From NCBI RefSeq assembly GCF_003946385.1, contig NZ_RHOE01000018.1:1-43700 (forward strand): a stretch of 43,700 bases of DNA. Reading direction: 5' to 3'. The translations under genes and the position numbers were made by a program. The notes under the pieces were generated by a model. That model saw nothing but the letters and a program-made list of their open reading frames with translations, was not told the origin of the DNA and did not search any database. This stretch comes from Loigolactobacillus zhaoyuanensis. Lineage in GTDB: Bacteria > Bacillota > Bacilli > Lactobacillales > Lactobacillaceae. The first letter of the stretch is position 1; the number at the start of each line of letters is the position of its first letter. Positions 1-7,836 of the stretch are shown one piece after another.

Positions 1-160
1 CGCGCCGTAATTCGCGACTGATGGTGCTGGGACTGCGGCGGACGATCTCGGCAATCATACGGATAGATAAGCCTTGGTTATGCAAGACCTCGATTTGACC
101 ACGCTCATCAAATTGTAGTTGTCGATAATGGCTAGACATGGTACTCTGGTATTGGGTCAT
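1..160 (-). CDS. IS30-family transposase, N-terminal fragment
   Basis: The visible residues begin MTQYQSTMSSHYRQLQF and continue with DERGQIEVLHNQGLSIRM and IAEIVRRSPSTISRELRR. This is the helix-turn-helix DNA-binding domain at the start of IS30 transposases, with the typical SPSTISRELRR recognition helix. The DDE catalytic domain lies outside the window. ATG at 160 was chosen because AGGTG stands just upstream; an in-frame ATG at 211 would add 17 residues. The gene is cut by the window edge, so it cannot be judged whether it is intact. Confidence 0.85.
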   Translation of the reverse strand, partial: MTQYQSTMSSHYRQLQFDERGQIEVLHNQGLSIRMIAEIVRRSPSTISRELRR

Positions 161-269
161 GAAGGCACCTACTCTCTTATTTTCTTGGCGATTATAAGAA
201 TAGGTCTTCATGGCCTTTTTGTCTATAGTTGGTCTAGTTCATTGGGTGTTGCACTTCAATTGTAAACTC
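1..269 (-). mobile_element. IS30-family insertion sequence, right end (partial)
   Basis: This is the transposase-start side of an IS30-like element that continues off the left edge. The outer end is a 26-nt terminal repeat at 244-269 (read on the minus strand it starts GAGTTTACAATTG and ends AAGTGCAACACCC). It matches about 19 of 26 positions of the repeat at 43555-43580, in the opposite end position, as expected for the two inverted repeats of one IS type. The transposase start lies inside it on the minus strand. Family assignment rests on the protein start and is firm; the exact element name is unknown. The last base of the repeat is inferred from the comparison of the two ends. Confidence 0.85.
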
Positions 270-330
270 GGCTTTTTTATTTTGGCGTATTAGCTATAGA
301 AAAATTGATGAGCCTAAATGTAGTTGGTAT

Positions 331-360
331 TGACACCACGCTAGGCTTTCCTTTATAATG
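331..360 (+). promoter_or_regulatory. Promoter of tRNA-Arg
   Basis: TTGACA at 331-336 and TATAAT at 355-360 are both perfect sigma-A consensus boxes, 18 nt apart. Transcription would start near 367, a few bases before the mature tRNA at 373. Confidence 0.85.
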
Positions 361-372
361 ATGACTGTTATT

Positions 373-446
373 GTCCCGATAGCTCAGCTGGATAGAGCAA
401 CGGTCTTCTAAACCGTAGGTCGTGGGTTCGAACCCCACTCGAGGCA
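373..446 (+). tRNA. tRNA-Arg (anticodon TCT)
   Basis: A 74-nt cloverleaf can be folded by eye. The anticodon stem ACGGT/ACCGT holds the loop CTTCTAA with anticodon TCT, which reads AGA and AGG. The T arm is GTGGG-TTCGAAC-CCCAC and the D arm AGCTC...GAGC is normal. The acceptor stem is GTCCCGA with TCGAGGC, which leaves one T-G wobble at pair 2 and one C-A mismatch at pair 4. CCA is not encoded (the gene ends GGCATCAA). Its own strong promoter lies upstream and a terminator follows. Confidence 0.9.
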
Positions 447-457
447 TCAAACTCAGG

Positions 458-498
458 TCATTACCTTTACACGAGCGTGTAGGGATAATGATTTTTTT
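458..498 (+). terminator. Rho-independent terminator after tRNA-Arg
   Basis: TCATTA at 458-463 pairs with TAATGA at 486-491, with an inner ACAC/GTGT stem closing a GAGC loop. Seven T residues follow directly. Confidence 0.8.
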
Positions 499-516
499 GT
501 TACCGAGAAAAATAGT

Positions 517-545
517 TTGCAACTTACTGCGATTATTGGTATGAT
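517..545 (+). promoter_or_regulatory. Promoter of the rplU-prp-rpmA operon
   Basis: TTGCAA at 517-522 and TATGAT at 540-545 are spaced by 17 nt. The predicted start near 552 coincides with the first base of the structured L21 leader. Confidence 0.8.
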
Positions 546-551
546 ATTAAC

Positions 552-640
552 GTTGTAATTGTGGCTGCCACAGATACAACCGCTCGAAACAAGTTTAAGT
601 CGGGTAACCGCACTTGTTTTCGGCGAGTCTAAGACGAGGA
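552..640 (+). promoter_or_regulatory. Ribosomal protein L21 leader RNA
   Basis: Two hairpins fill the 5' untranslated region of rplU. The first (552-580) pairs GTTGTA with TACAAC and, inside, TGTGG with CCACA. The second (583-627) pairs CTCG with CGAG and AAACAAGT with ACTTGTTT. L21 leaders that control the rplU operon are known in low-GC Gram-positive bacteria; position and fold agree with that family. Autoregulation by L21 is inferred from the family. Confidence 0.75.
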
Positions 641-650
641 GGTGCAGCAT

Positions 651-962
651 ATGTACGCAATTATTAAAACTGGTGGTAAACAACTTAAGGTTGAAGCAGG
701 TCAAAAGATCTGGATCGAAAAGTTGGATGCTCAAGAAGGCGACGAAGTTACTTTTGACGACGTTGTCTTAGTTGGCGGTGAAGGTGACACAAAGATCGGC
801 ACACCAACTGTAGCAGGTGCTACCGTTACTGGCACGGTTGAAAAACAAGGTAAGGAAAAGAAAGTTGTTACTTACAAGTATAAAGCCAAGAAACATAGCC
901 ATAACAAAGTAGGCCATCGCCAACCATACACACGTGTATTGATCAGCGCAGTTAACGCATAA
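651..962 (+). CDS. rplU: 50S ribosomal protein L21
   Basis: The protein of 103 residues starts [18 protein letters not shown], the diagnostic L21 start, and ends with the RNA-binding [17 protein letters not shown] segment. L21 binds 23S rRNA in the large subunit. ATG at 651 was preferred over an upstream in-frame GTG at 642 because AGGAGG occupies 637-642 and would overlap that GTG. It is first in an operon with prp and rpmA, the usual Firmicutes arrangement, and lies behind the L21 leader. Confidence 0.97.
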   Translation: MYAIIKTGGKQLKVEAGQKIWIEKLDAQEGDEVTFDDVVLVGGEGDTKIGTPTVAGATVTGTVEKQGKEKKVVTYKYKAKKHSHNKVGHRQPYTRVLISAVNA

Positions 963-982
963 TGACAGAATAGGTGAGTTAT

Positions 983-1315
983 ATGATCCAAGCGCAATTT
1001 GAACGGGACCAGGCAGGTGTGATCCATTATTTTCGCCTAACTGGGCATGCGGATTCAGGTCCTTACGGTAGTGATATCGTATGTGCGGCTGTTTCGGCAG
1101 TTGCTATTGGTGCGGTTAACGGAATCGAGCAGATCGCGGCGGTCAAGCCAAAGGTCAAGGCTGATTCGGTTAACGGTGGTCACTTAGAATGTCGCTTACC
1201 CCAACAGATCAGCACTGAACAAGCTAAGACGGCGCAAGTTATTTTAGCGACTTTATTGCTGAGTTTGGAAAGTATTGCTGAAAATTATTCTGATTATGTC
1301 TCAATTAAAAAATAA
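983..1315 (+). CDS. prp: Ribosomal-processing cysteine protease Prp
   Basis: The 110-residue protein has the Prp catalytic pair: His22 in TGHADSG and Cys34 in SDIVCAAVS. Prp removes the N-terminal peptide of L27, an essential step in Firmicutes whose L27 carries that extension. The gene sits between rplU and rpmA, whose product is its substrate. ATG at 983 follows AGGTGA closely; an in-frame GTG at 974 overlaps that site and is unlikely. The gene is often still annotated as hypothetical YsxB. Confidence 0.95.
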   Translation: MIQAQFERDQAGVIHYFRLTGHADSGPYGSDIVCAAVSAVAIGAVNGIEQIAAVKPKVKADSVNGGHLECRLPQQISTEQAKTAQVILATLLLSLESIAENYSDYVSIKK

Positions 1316-1345
1316 AAAGTCAAAAGCATAAGGAGGTGCACGGAT

Positions 1346-1639
1346 ATGTTGAAAATGGATCTACAATTCTTCTCCCATCATAAGGGGGGCGGTTCAACTT
1401 CTAACGGTCGTGATTCCGCAGGTCGTCGTTTGGGTAGCAAACGTGCCGACGGTCAAACTGTTACAGGTGGCTCGATCCTCTATCGGCAACGTGGCACAAA
1501 GGTTCATCCCGGTGTCAATGTCGGTATCGGTGGCGACGATACGTTATATGCCTTAACTGATGGCGTTGTACGTTTCGAACGTTTAGGTAAAAAGAAAAAG
1601 CAAGTTTCTGTTTACCCTGCTGAAGCTGCAGCTAAATAA
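1346..1639 (+). CDS. rpmA: 50S ribosomal protein L27 with cleavable N-terminus
   Basis: The 97-residue protein begins [17 protein letters not shown]. The first nine residues match the Firmicutes L27 pre-peptide ending LQFF, after which Prp cuts. The rest ([29 protein letters not shown]) is canonical L27, whose mature N-terminus reaches the peptidyl transferase centre. AAGGAGG stands just before ATG at 1346. It is the last gene of the operon and is followed by a strong terminator. Confidence 0.97.
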   Translation: MLKMDLQFFSHHKGGGSTSNGRDSAGRRLGSKRADGQTVTGGSILYRQRGTKVHPGVNVGIGGDDTLYALTDGVVRFERLGKKKKQVSVYPAEAAAK

Positions 1640-1649
1640 GTAATAAACT

Positions 1650-1690
1650 AAGTTCGGGACCCAGCAACGTTGAGTCCTGAACTTTTTTTG
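1650..1690 (+). terminator. Terminator after rpmA
   Basis: AAGTTCGGGAC at 1650-1660 pairs over 11 bp (one wobble) with GTCCTGAACTT ending at 1684, and a T run follows. Confidence 0.9.
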
Positions 1691-1697
1691 TGCCATT

Positions 1698-1724
1698 TTG
1701 TTTAATCGTTTTTTTTGCTATAAT
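1698..1724 (+). promoter_or_regulatory. Candidate promoter of the M24 peptidase gene
   Basis: TATAAT at 1719-1724 is a perfect -10 box. TTGTTT at 1698-1703 is the best -35, but the 15-nt spacing is short, so the -35 is uncertain. Confidence 0.55.
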
Positions 1725-1779
1725 AGGAATTAAACTAGTTTGCGCCTAGAAGTTGAAGCAGCAAGAAAAGAGGCAAACG

Positions 1780-2856
1780 ATGGCACAAAGATTAGCAGCT
1801 TTACGGGATAAACTGGCCACTATTCAGTTAGATGGCCTAATGATCACTGATCCAGCCAATTTACGTTACTTGACTGGCTTCACAGGAACAACCGGTGCCG
1901 GATTAATTACGCGCACAAGTGCGTTTTTCGTTACCGATTCACGTTACAGCCAGCAAGCCTACCAACAAGTAGCGCCACAAGGGTTTGCGATCGTGGAAAA
2001 TAAAGGCACACTGTTTGCTGAAATTAGTCACTTATTAGAAGAGTTACAATTAACGACTTTAGGATTTGAAGCGGATCATGTTTCATTTAATACTTATGAT
2101 GATCTAGCCGATATGTTTGATGTAGGGTTGGTACCCACTTCTGGGTTGATCGAACAACTCCGCGAAGTGAAGGACGCCGATGAGATCGGCTTGATCCGTG
2201 AGGCCGCAGCCATTGCCGATCAAGCTTATCAGCATATTTTAAATACGGTCCACCCAGGCATGACTGAGCGCCAAGTGGCCAATGAACTTGATTTTTATAT
2301 GCGCAAATTAGGTGCTAGCGGGGTTTCTTTTGAAACGATCGTCGCCAGTGGCCCCCGTTCGGCAATGCCCCATGGAGTGGCGACGGATAAGGCGATCGCG
2401 CCGCACGAGATGGTGACTCTTGATTTCGGGTGTTACTATCAAGGCTACACGTCGGACGTGACGCGAACTTTCGCAGTTGGCGAGCCCGATACCGAATTGA
2501 AGCACATTTATCAGGTCGTTTTGGCGGCCCAAGAACAAGTGATCAAGAATGCACGTGCAGGGTTAACGGGGCATCAATATGACCACGTGGCCCGGCAAGT
2601 CATTACCGCTGCCGGTTATGGTGATTATTTTGGGCATGGCACTGGGCACGGCATTGGTTTAGAGATTCATGAAGGACCAATGGCAACACCGAATTCAAAA
2701 GACATGACCTTGGTCGATGGTAATATCATCACCGATGAACCAGGTATTTATTTGCTTGGTTTAGGCGGTGTGCGGATCGAAGACGATCTGTTGATCATGC
2801 CATTGGGTAATCAGGTCTTAAATACAGCGCCGAAAAAAGAATTGATTATTGTATAA
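1780..2856 (+). CDS. M24-family Xaa-Pro aminopeptidase
   Basis: This 358-residue protein has a creatinase-like N-terminal domain (DGLMITDPANLRYLTGFTG) and a C-terminal pita-bread M24 domain. The metal ligands are visible: two Asp in LDFGCYYQGYTSD, His in HGTGHGIGLEIHEGP, Glu in TDEPGIY and Glu in VRIEDD. Such enzymes remove an N-terminal residue that precedes proline in cytoplasmic peptides. ATG at 1780 lies 7 nt after an AGAGG site; an in-frame TTG at 1753 has no good site. It sits before efp, as in many Firmicutes (yqhT-efp), which suggests co-transcription. Confidence 0.9.
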   Translation: MAQRLAALRDKLATIQLDGLMITDPANLRYLTGFTGTTGAGLITRTSAFFVTDSRYSQQAYQQVAPQGFAIVENKGTLFAEISHLLEELQLTTLGFEADHVSFNTYDDLADMFDVGLVPTSGLIEQLREVKDADEIGLIREAAAIADQAYQHILNTVHPGMTERQVANELDFYMRKLGASGVSFETIVASGPRSAMPHGVATDKAIAPHEMVTLDFGCYYQGYTSDVTRTFAVGEPDTELKHIYQVVLAAQEQVIKNARAGLTGHQYDHVARQVITAAGYGDYFGHGTGHGIGLEIHEGPMATPNSKDMTLVDGNIITDEPGIYLLGLGGVRIEDDLLIMPLGNQVLNTAPKKELIIV

Positions 2857-2860
2857 AAGC

Positions 2861-2890
2861 TTGCCAACTAACGGTTGAACTTGCTATAGT
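2861..2890 (+). promoter_or_regulatory. Candidate promoter of efp
   Basis: TTGCCA at 2861-2866 and TATAGT at 2885-2890 are separated by 18 nt. They leave a leader of about 95 nt before the GTG start of efp. Confidence 0.5.
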
Positions 2891-2991
2891 TAGTTGACGC
2901 TTTTGCGCGTAGCCATGATAGCTTTGGCAATGCGCGCCGGATGATCTTTAGGATGCAATAATTGTAGTTTGTATGAGGAGGAACTGAACGA

Positions 2992-3549
2992 GTGATTTCT
3001 GTAAATGATTTTAAAACTGGTGTGACAATTGAAGTTGATGGTGAACTATGGCGGGTCGTTGAATTCCAACACGTTAAGCCCGGCAAAGGCAGTGCCTTTG
3101 TCCGTTCAAAATTAAAGAACTTACGCACCGGCGCGGTTCAAGAAAAAACCTTTGCGGCGGGTAAAAAAGTCGGTAAAGCACAAATTGATAATAAAAAAAT
3201 GCAGTATTTGTATCAAGATGGCGACAACTACGTCTTTATGGATATGAATACTTATGAACAATTATCGCTAGCTGGCGACCAGATCAAGGATGAACTTAAC
3301 TATTTGACCGAAAACATGATCGTTAGTGTGATCATGTATGGTGGCGAAACTTTAGGCGTCGAACTGCCGAACACCGTTGAGTTGGAAGTTGCGGATACTG
3401 AGCCGGGGATCCGTGGGGCAACGCAATCTAGCAGCCCTAAGCCCGCCACGATGCAAACTGGGCTCGTCGTTCAGGTACCATTTTTCATCAATAATGGTGC
3501 TAAATTAATTATTAATACGCAGGATGGTTCATACATTTCACGCGCTTAG
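2992..3549 (+). CDS. efp: Translation elongation factor P
   Basis: The 185-residue protein has the three-domain EF-P layout. The tip loop of domain I reads KPGKGSAF with Lys32, the residue that is post-translationally modified in Bacillus-type EF-P. The central part ([19 protein letters not shown]) and the C-terminal end ([22 protein letters not shown]) are conserved. EF-P relieves ribosome stalling at proline stretches. The start is GTG at 2992, 8 nt after GAGGAGG. No gene for a lysine-modifying enzyme is visible in the window. Confidence 0.96.
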   Translation: MISVNDFKTGVTIEVDGELWRVVEFQHVKPGKGSAFVRSKLKNLRTGAVQEKTFAAGKKVGKAQIDNKKMQYLYQDGDNYVFMDMNTYEQLSLAGDQIKDELNYLTENMIVSVIMYGGETLGVELPNTVELEVADTEPGIRGATQSSSPKPATMQTGLVVQVPFFINNGAKLIINTQDGSYISRA

Positions 3550-3570
3550 TTATTATAAGGAGGTTACACA

Positions 3571-4002
3571 ATGGCTGAAGATACGAACATCGTTTTAGAT
3601 AGTCAAACCGAACCAACCCTTGGTCAGATCGAGATCGCCCCTGAAGTAATTGAAATTATTTTAGGGATCGCGGCTAGCCAAGTTGATGGTGTTTACAAAA
3701 TGCGGGGCACTTTATCCTCAAGTATCAGTCAATTATTAGGTCGTGAGGACCGCGGTAAAGGCGTTAAGCTAACCGTCAGTGAAGGTCAGATTCAGGCGGA
3801 CATCTACGCTTATTTGAATTATGGCGTTTCGGTGCCCCAAGTCGCCTTAAAAATGCAAGATACCATTAAGGAACAATTATTATTTATGACCGATCTAGAC
3901 CTATCGGCGGTCAATATTCACGTGGTCGGTGTGATCCCAGAAAAGTTGGTCAATGCGGTTGACCCCAATAATTTATTTGCTGAAGATGGTGAAGACGAGT
4001 GA
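3571..4002 (+). CDS. Asp23/Gls24 family protein (YqhY-like)
   Basis: This 143-residue acidic protein has the Asp23/Gls24 fold: GQIEIAPEVIEIILGIAASQVDGVYKM near the start and the NYGVSVPQVA plus VNIHVVGV segments later. AAGGAGG precedes ATG at 3571. It lies between efp and nusB, the position of yqhY in Bacillus, where the protein has been linked to fatty acid metabolism near accBC. The biochemical role is not settled. The stop codon overlaps the nusB GTG start by 4 nt. A second paralogue lies at 25070-25432. Confidence 0.9.
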   Translation: MAEDTNIVLDSQTEPTLGQIEIAPEVIEIILGIAASQVDGVYKMRGTLSSSISQLLGREDRGKGVKLTVSEGQIQADIYAYLNYGVSVPQVALKMQDTIKEQLLFMTDLDLSAVNIHVVGVIPEKLVNAVDPNNLFAEDGEDE

Positions 4003-4415
4003 TTAATCGATATGAGACCCGCGAGATCGCTTTTCAAACCTTATTTGCGATCAATGCTAATCCGGACGTAGATACACAGGCTTTAATGGAGTCGTTAGCG
4101 GCAACACCAGGTGAAGAGGTTGCGTTGCCAGAATATTTATTGAGCCTAGTTGCTGGTGTGCGTGAGCAGACGACCCAATTGGATGCAGCCATCAGCGAGC
4201 ATTTAAGCGCTAATTGGTCATTAACGCGCCTGGCGAAAACTGACTTGATCATTTTACGGGTAGCCGTTTATGAAATGTTAGAAGTTCCTGAAGTGCCAGC
4301 TAAAGTTGCCGTCAACGAAGCACTAGAACTGGCTAAGAAATACAGTGATGAGCGGTCACGTAAATTCATTAATGGCGTTTTATCGGCAATTGTGCGTCAA
4401 CACGAATTGGTTTAA
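3999..4415 (+). CDS. nusB: Transcription antitermination factor NusB
   Basis: The 138-residue protein begins with the NusB motif RYETREIAFQTLF and ends with VPAKVAVNEALELAKKYSD followed by RKFINGVLSAI, the conserved helix that contacts the boxA RNA and NusE. NusB supports antitermination of rRNA operons. Its GTG start overlaps the stop of the Asp23-family gene in GTGA, which indicates translational coupling. A terminator-like hairpin follows before folD. Confidence 0.95.
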   Translation: MINRYETREIAFQTLFAINANPDVDTQALMESLAATPGEEVALPEYLLSLVAGVREQTTQLDAAISEHLSANWSLTRLAKTDLIILRVAVYEMLEVPEVPAKVAVNEALELAKKYSDERSRKFINGVLSAIVRQHELV

Positions 4416-4435
4416 GGTTGTCGACCAAAATAATT

Positions 4436-4477
4436 AAGGCTGGGCAACATGACTTAGGTTGTGGGTCCAGCTTTTTT
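4436..4477 (+). terminator. Terminator between nusB and folD
   Basis: CTGG at 4440-4443 pairs with CCAG at 4467-4470, extended outside by AAG/CTT and inside by CAAC/GTTG. A run of six T follows. It partly covers the space before the folD start, so folD may depend on read-through or on an unseen promoter. Confidence 0.65.
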
Positions 4478-4496
4478 AGAAAGCGAGCGATTTTGG

Positions 4497-5348
4497 GTGA
4501 CCATATTAGATGGAAAAATTGCGTCACAAGCGCTAACACAGGAATTACAAGTACAAATTGCTGCGCTAAAGGCGGACGGTGTAACGCCAACTTTGGCGGC
4601 AGTATTAGTCGGTGAAGATCCAGCCAGCCTAGTTTATCTGCACAGCAAGCAAAAAAGGGCCGCTAAATTTGGCTTGCGTTTGCTGACGACTATTTTACCA
4701 GCGACGACCACCACGGAAGAATTGATCATCGTGGTGCAGCAGCTTAATCAAGATCCGCGCGTGCACGCGATCATGCTCGAAATGCCGCTACCAGCGCAAA
4801 TCGACAGCTCGAAAGCGATTTTGGCGTTGGATCCAGCTAAGGACGTGGATGGCGTTCATCCGTTGAATTTAGGTTATTTATTTGGCGGGCAGCCACACGC
4901 AATTCCCAACACGCCGTACGGTATTTTGAAATTGTTAGATCATTATCAATTATCGGTCCAGCATAAAAACGTGGTGGTGGTTGGCCGTAGTGTGGTGGTT
5001 GGCCGGCCGTTAGCAGCGTTACTGTTGAATCGTGACGCCACGATCACCATTGCCCATAGCTATACAGAAAATTTAGCGGAGTTAACCAGTCAGGCCGATA
5101 TTTTAGTGGTCGCCGTGGGCCACGCTAATTTTATTGACGCTAGTGCGGTCAAACCCGGCGCCGTGGTGATCGACGTCGGCATGAATCGCTTGGCAAACGG
5201 TCAATTAGTCGGTGATGTGGACTACGCTGCCGTTGCCGCTAAAGCTGGCGCGATCACGCCAGTTCCCGGTGGGGTTGGGCCAATGACGAGCTTGATGCTA
5301 CTTTACCAAACGGTGCAATTTGCAAGGAGTCAGACAAAACATGGTTGA
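4497..5348 (+). CDS. folD: Bifunctional methylenetetrahydrofolate dehydrogenase/cyclohydrolase
   Basis: FolD interconverts 5,10-methylene- and 10-formyl-tetrahydrofolate, feeding purine synthesis and the formyl donor used by Fmt (16864-17811). The 283-residue protein shows the YLHSKQKRA catalytic Lys segment, the substrate motif DVDGVHPLN, the NADP-binding VVVGRSVVVGRPLA and the terminal PVPGGVGPMTS. GTG at 4497 gives the usual family start VTILDGKIAS; an in-frame GTG at 4461 lies inside the terminator stem and is rejected. The stop overlaps xseA by 8 nt. Confidence 0.95.
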   Translation: MTILDGKIASQALTQELQVQIAALKADGVTPTLAAVLVGEDPASLVYLHSKQKRAAKFGLRLLTTILPATTTTEELIIVVQQLNQDPRVHAIMLEMPLPAQIDSSKAILALDPAKDVDGVHPLNLGYLFGGQPHAIPNTPYGILKLLDHYQLSVQHKNVVVVGRSVVVGRPLAALLLNRDATITIAHSYTENLAELTSQADILVVAVGHANFIDASAVKPGAVVIDVGMNRLANGQLVGDVDYAAVAAKAGAITPVPGGVGPMTSLMLLYQTVQFARSQTKHG

Positions 5349-6696
5349 ACAAACAGATTATTTATCGGTCACAACGCTGACTAAATATTTGCGCGCTAAG
5401 TTTGAACGCGATCCTTATTTGGAGCGGGTCTATTTAACGGGTGAAATTTCTAATTTCCGTTTGCGACCGCACGCGCATCAGTATTTCAGTTTGAAAGACG
5501 ATCACGCTAAGATCAATGCGATCATGTTTCGTTCGGCGTTTGATAAAGTAAAATTCACGCCGGAAGAAGGCATGAAAGTCTTGATCGTCGGCCGGATCTC
5601 GCTGTATGAGCCGAGCGGCAGTTATCAAATCTACGTTGAGCGGATGGAGCCTGATGGTGTCGGTGCCTTCTACCAAGCCTATGAGCAATTAAAAAAGAAA
5701 CTGGCGCAGGAAGGGTTGTTCAATGAGCCGAAGCAGCCGCTCGTTCGTTTTCCAAAACGAATTGCGGTGGTGACTAGTCCCAGCGGTGCAGTGATCCGTG
5801 ATATCATCACCACGACCCGGCGCCGCTTCCCAATTGCGCAGCTGGTCTTGTTTCCCACAGTGGTCCAAGGCAATAATGCTGCCGCGGATATTGTCGCTAA
5901 AATCGAACAAGTCAACCAAATTGGTGATTTTGATACGTTGATCGTTGGTCGTGGTGGTGGCTCGATCGAGGATCTGTGGCCCTTTAACGAAGAGATCGTG
6001 GCGCGGGCGATCACGGCGAGCCAAGTACCGGTGATCTCATCAGTTGGTCACGAAACTGATACCACGATCGCTGATCTAGTGGCCGATGTTCGCGCCGCCA
6101 CACCGACGGCCGCCGCAGAATTAGCGGTGCCGGTGTTAAGCGACGAGCTAGTCAAGTTACAGCAGCAACAAGTTCGCTTAGTTCAAGCGATGCAGAATCG
6201 AACTAATTTAGCGAAAAAACAAGTGGAACGCTTACGCCAATCTTATGTTTTCCGGCAACCACAACGCTTGTATGATGGCTATTTGCAAAACGTCGATCAA
6301 TTGAATCGTCGTTTACAAACTAGCTTCAAACAAGTGATCCAGGTTAAGCGTCAGCAGGCGCTACTGGCGGAAAGTCATTTGCAGCAACATCAATTACAGC
6401 CACGCCTGCAGCAAGGCCAGCGCGACGTGACCCGGTTGCAGCAACAACTGACCACCGCGTTGCAGCGCTACTTTAAAGTTAAACGACAAACGGTGCAGCA
6501 GCAGATCCAGTCATTGGATTACCTGAGTCCGCTGAAGATCATGGGTCGTGGTTACAGCTACGTCACTGATGACGCCGGTAATGTACTTAAAACCGCAACC
6601 GACTTCCAGCCGCAAGCTGAAGTCGCCTTGCACGTCACCGATGCCGTGATCACCACTAAAGTGATCGCCGTGACGTCACAGCAGCAGAACAAATAA
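5341..6696 (+). CDS. xseA: Exodeoxyribonuclease VII large subunit
   Basis: The 451-residue protein has the N-terminal OB-fold ([23 protein letters not shown]), the catalytic core with [28 protein letters not shown] and [17 protein letters not shown], and a long Gln-rich coiled-coil C-terminus. With XseB it forms exonuclease VII, which degrades single-stranded DNA in both directions and acts in mismatch and damage repair. ATG at 5341 follows AAGGAG; the start overlaps the end of folD. xseB follows after 17 nt. Confidence 0.95.
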   Translation: MVEQTDYLSVTTLTKYLRAKFERDPYLERVYLTGEISNFRLRPHAHQYFSLKDDHAKINAIMFRSAFDKVKFTPEEGMKVLIVGRISLYEPSGSYQIYVERMEPDGVGAFYQAYEQLKKKLAQEGLFNEPKQPLVRFPKRIAVVTSPSGAVIRDIITTTRRRFPIAQLVLFPTVVQGNNAAADIVAKIEQVNQIGDFDTLIVGRGGGSIEDLWPFNEEIVARAITASQVPVISSVGHETDTTIADLVADVRAATPTAAAELAVPVLSDELVKLQQQQVRLVQAMQNRTNLAKKQVERLRQSYVFRQPQRLYDGYLQNVDQLNRRLQTSFKQVIQVKRQQALLAESHLQQHQLQPRLQQGQRDVTRLQQQLTTALQRYFKVKRQTVQQQIQSLDYLSPLKIMGRGYSYVTDDAGNVLKTATDFQPQAEVALHVTDAVITTKVIAVTSQQQNK

Positions 6697-6713
6697 GAAT
6701 GGAGGCCGTTTTA

Positions 6714-6947
6714 ATGGCAGAACCAACCTTTGAGCAAAACCTTACGGCGTTAAATACGATCGTAACGAACCTTGAACAAGGCGATATTCCTTTGGAACAA
6801 GCGCTAACTGAATTTCAAAAAGGGGTCACGCTCAGCAAAACATTGCAGGACACGCTGACCAACGCAGAAAAAACGCTGACCAAAATGATGGCCGAAAATG
6901 GCACTGAAGTCCCATTTGAAGAAAAAGGAACTGACGCTGATGATTAA
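6714..6947 (+). CDS. xseB: Exodeoxyribonuclease VII small subunit
   Basis: The 77-residue protein ([20 protein letters not shown], then [17 protein letters not shown]) is the helical hairpin XseB, several copies of which bind the coiled coil of XseA. GGAGG at 6701-6705 fits ATG at 6714 with 8-nt spacing, so the in-frame ATG at 6699 is not used. Its 3' end overlaps ispA by 8 nt. Confidence 0.94.
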   Translation: MAEPTFEQNLTALNTIVTNLEQGDIPLEQALTEFQKGVTLSKTLQDTLTNAEKTLTKMMAENGTEVPFEEKGTDADD

Positions 6948-7818
6948 ATTAGCAGCTTTCCGGACCGAATTAGTGCCGGCGCTGGATAACTTGTTGGCGC
7001 TGAAATTACAGCATGACGTCAAGCAACCAACTTTGCAAGCGGCAATGACCTATTCCGTAATGGCTGGCGGTAAACGGCTACGGCCAATGTTATTATTGGC
7101 CGTGCTGCAAACTTTTCAAGCTGACCTGATCCCCCAAAGTTTACCGGCTGCGGCAGCAATCGAGTTGATCCATACTTATTCGTTGATCCATGACGATCTA
7201 CCGGCAATGGATAACGATGATCTACGCCGCGGTCAAGCGACTAGCCACAAAAAATTTGGCGAAGCAATGGCTATTTTAGCCGGGGATGGCTTGCAGCCGT
7301 TGGCGTTTCAATGGCTTAGCGATTGCCCACTGGCGGATCCACTTAAGGTTAAGTTAGTCCACTTACTGGCCGTCGGTGCTGGACCGCTAAATATGGTCGC
7401 TGGTCAAGCAGCCGATATCCAAGGGGAACAACAAACGCTGACCTTAGCTGAGCTTAAAGCATTGCATCAACGCAAAACTGGTGCTTTGATCCAAGCGTCC
7501 TTATTGATGGGCGCCACGATCTGCCAGCTGAACACGCAGCGAACAGCCGCGCTCAGCGATTACGCCACGCATTTAGGCCTAGCTTTCCAGATCAAAGACG
7601 ACATTTTAGACGTTACCAGTACAGCCGCTGAATTAGGCAAGCCAGTTCATCAGGATCGATCTGCTAACAAAAATACTTATCCTGGCTTGTTAGGTTTAGC
7701 TGGCGCACAAGACGCCTTACAGACTGAACTAACGGCTGCGCGACAGGCATTGGATCCGTTAGTGGCTTCAACCGATATTAGTTTATTGGCGGAGTTCTTA
7801 ACTGAGTTGGCCAATTAA
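6940..7818 (+). CDS. ispA: Polyprenyl (farnesyl) diphosphate synthase
   Basis: This 292-residue all-helical prenyltransferase has GGKRLRPML, the first Asp-rich motif [10 protein letters not shown] and the second motif KDDILD. It condenses isopentenyl diphosphate with allylic diphosphates, probably to farnesyl diphosphate, for undecaprenyl and quinone-type lipids. The small residues before the first motif and its place in the xseAB-ispA-tlyA cluster support FPP synthase; chain length cannot be proved from sequence. ATG at 6940 follows AAGGAA and overlaps the xseB stop. Confidence 0.92.
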   Translation: MIKLAAFRTELVPALDNLLALKLQHDVKQPTLQAAMTYSVMAGGKRLRPMLLLAVLQTFQADLIPQSLPAAAAIELIHTYSLIHDDLPAMDNDDLRRGQATSHKKFGEAMAILAGDGLQPLAFQWLSDCPLADPLKVKLVHLLAVGAGPLNMVAGQAADIQGEQQTLTLAELKALHQRKTGALIQASLLMGATICQLNTQRTAALSDYATHLGLAFQIKDDILDVTSTAAELGKPVHQDRSANKNTYPGLLGLAGAQDALQTELTAARQALDPLVASTDISLLAEFLTELAN

Positions 7819-7836
7819 CGGAGGTTGAATGAATTA

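Noticed and set aside
277-522. Minus-strand open frame containing RVGFEPTTYGLEDRCSIQL
   Set aside because: It is the antisense of tRNA-Arg, a well-known false protein; the plus-strand tRNA fold explains the sequence.
4418-4615. Small plus-strand frame overlapping the nusB-folD terminator and folD
   Set aside because: It runs through a terminator and the folD coding sequence in another frame and has no conserved features.
5679-6024. Long minus-strand open frames inside xseA
   Set aside because: They are shadows of a strongly conserved coding region and show no family motifs or ribosome binding sites.
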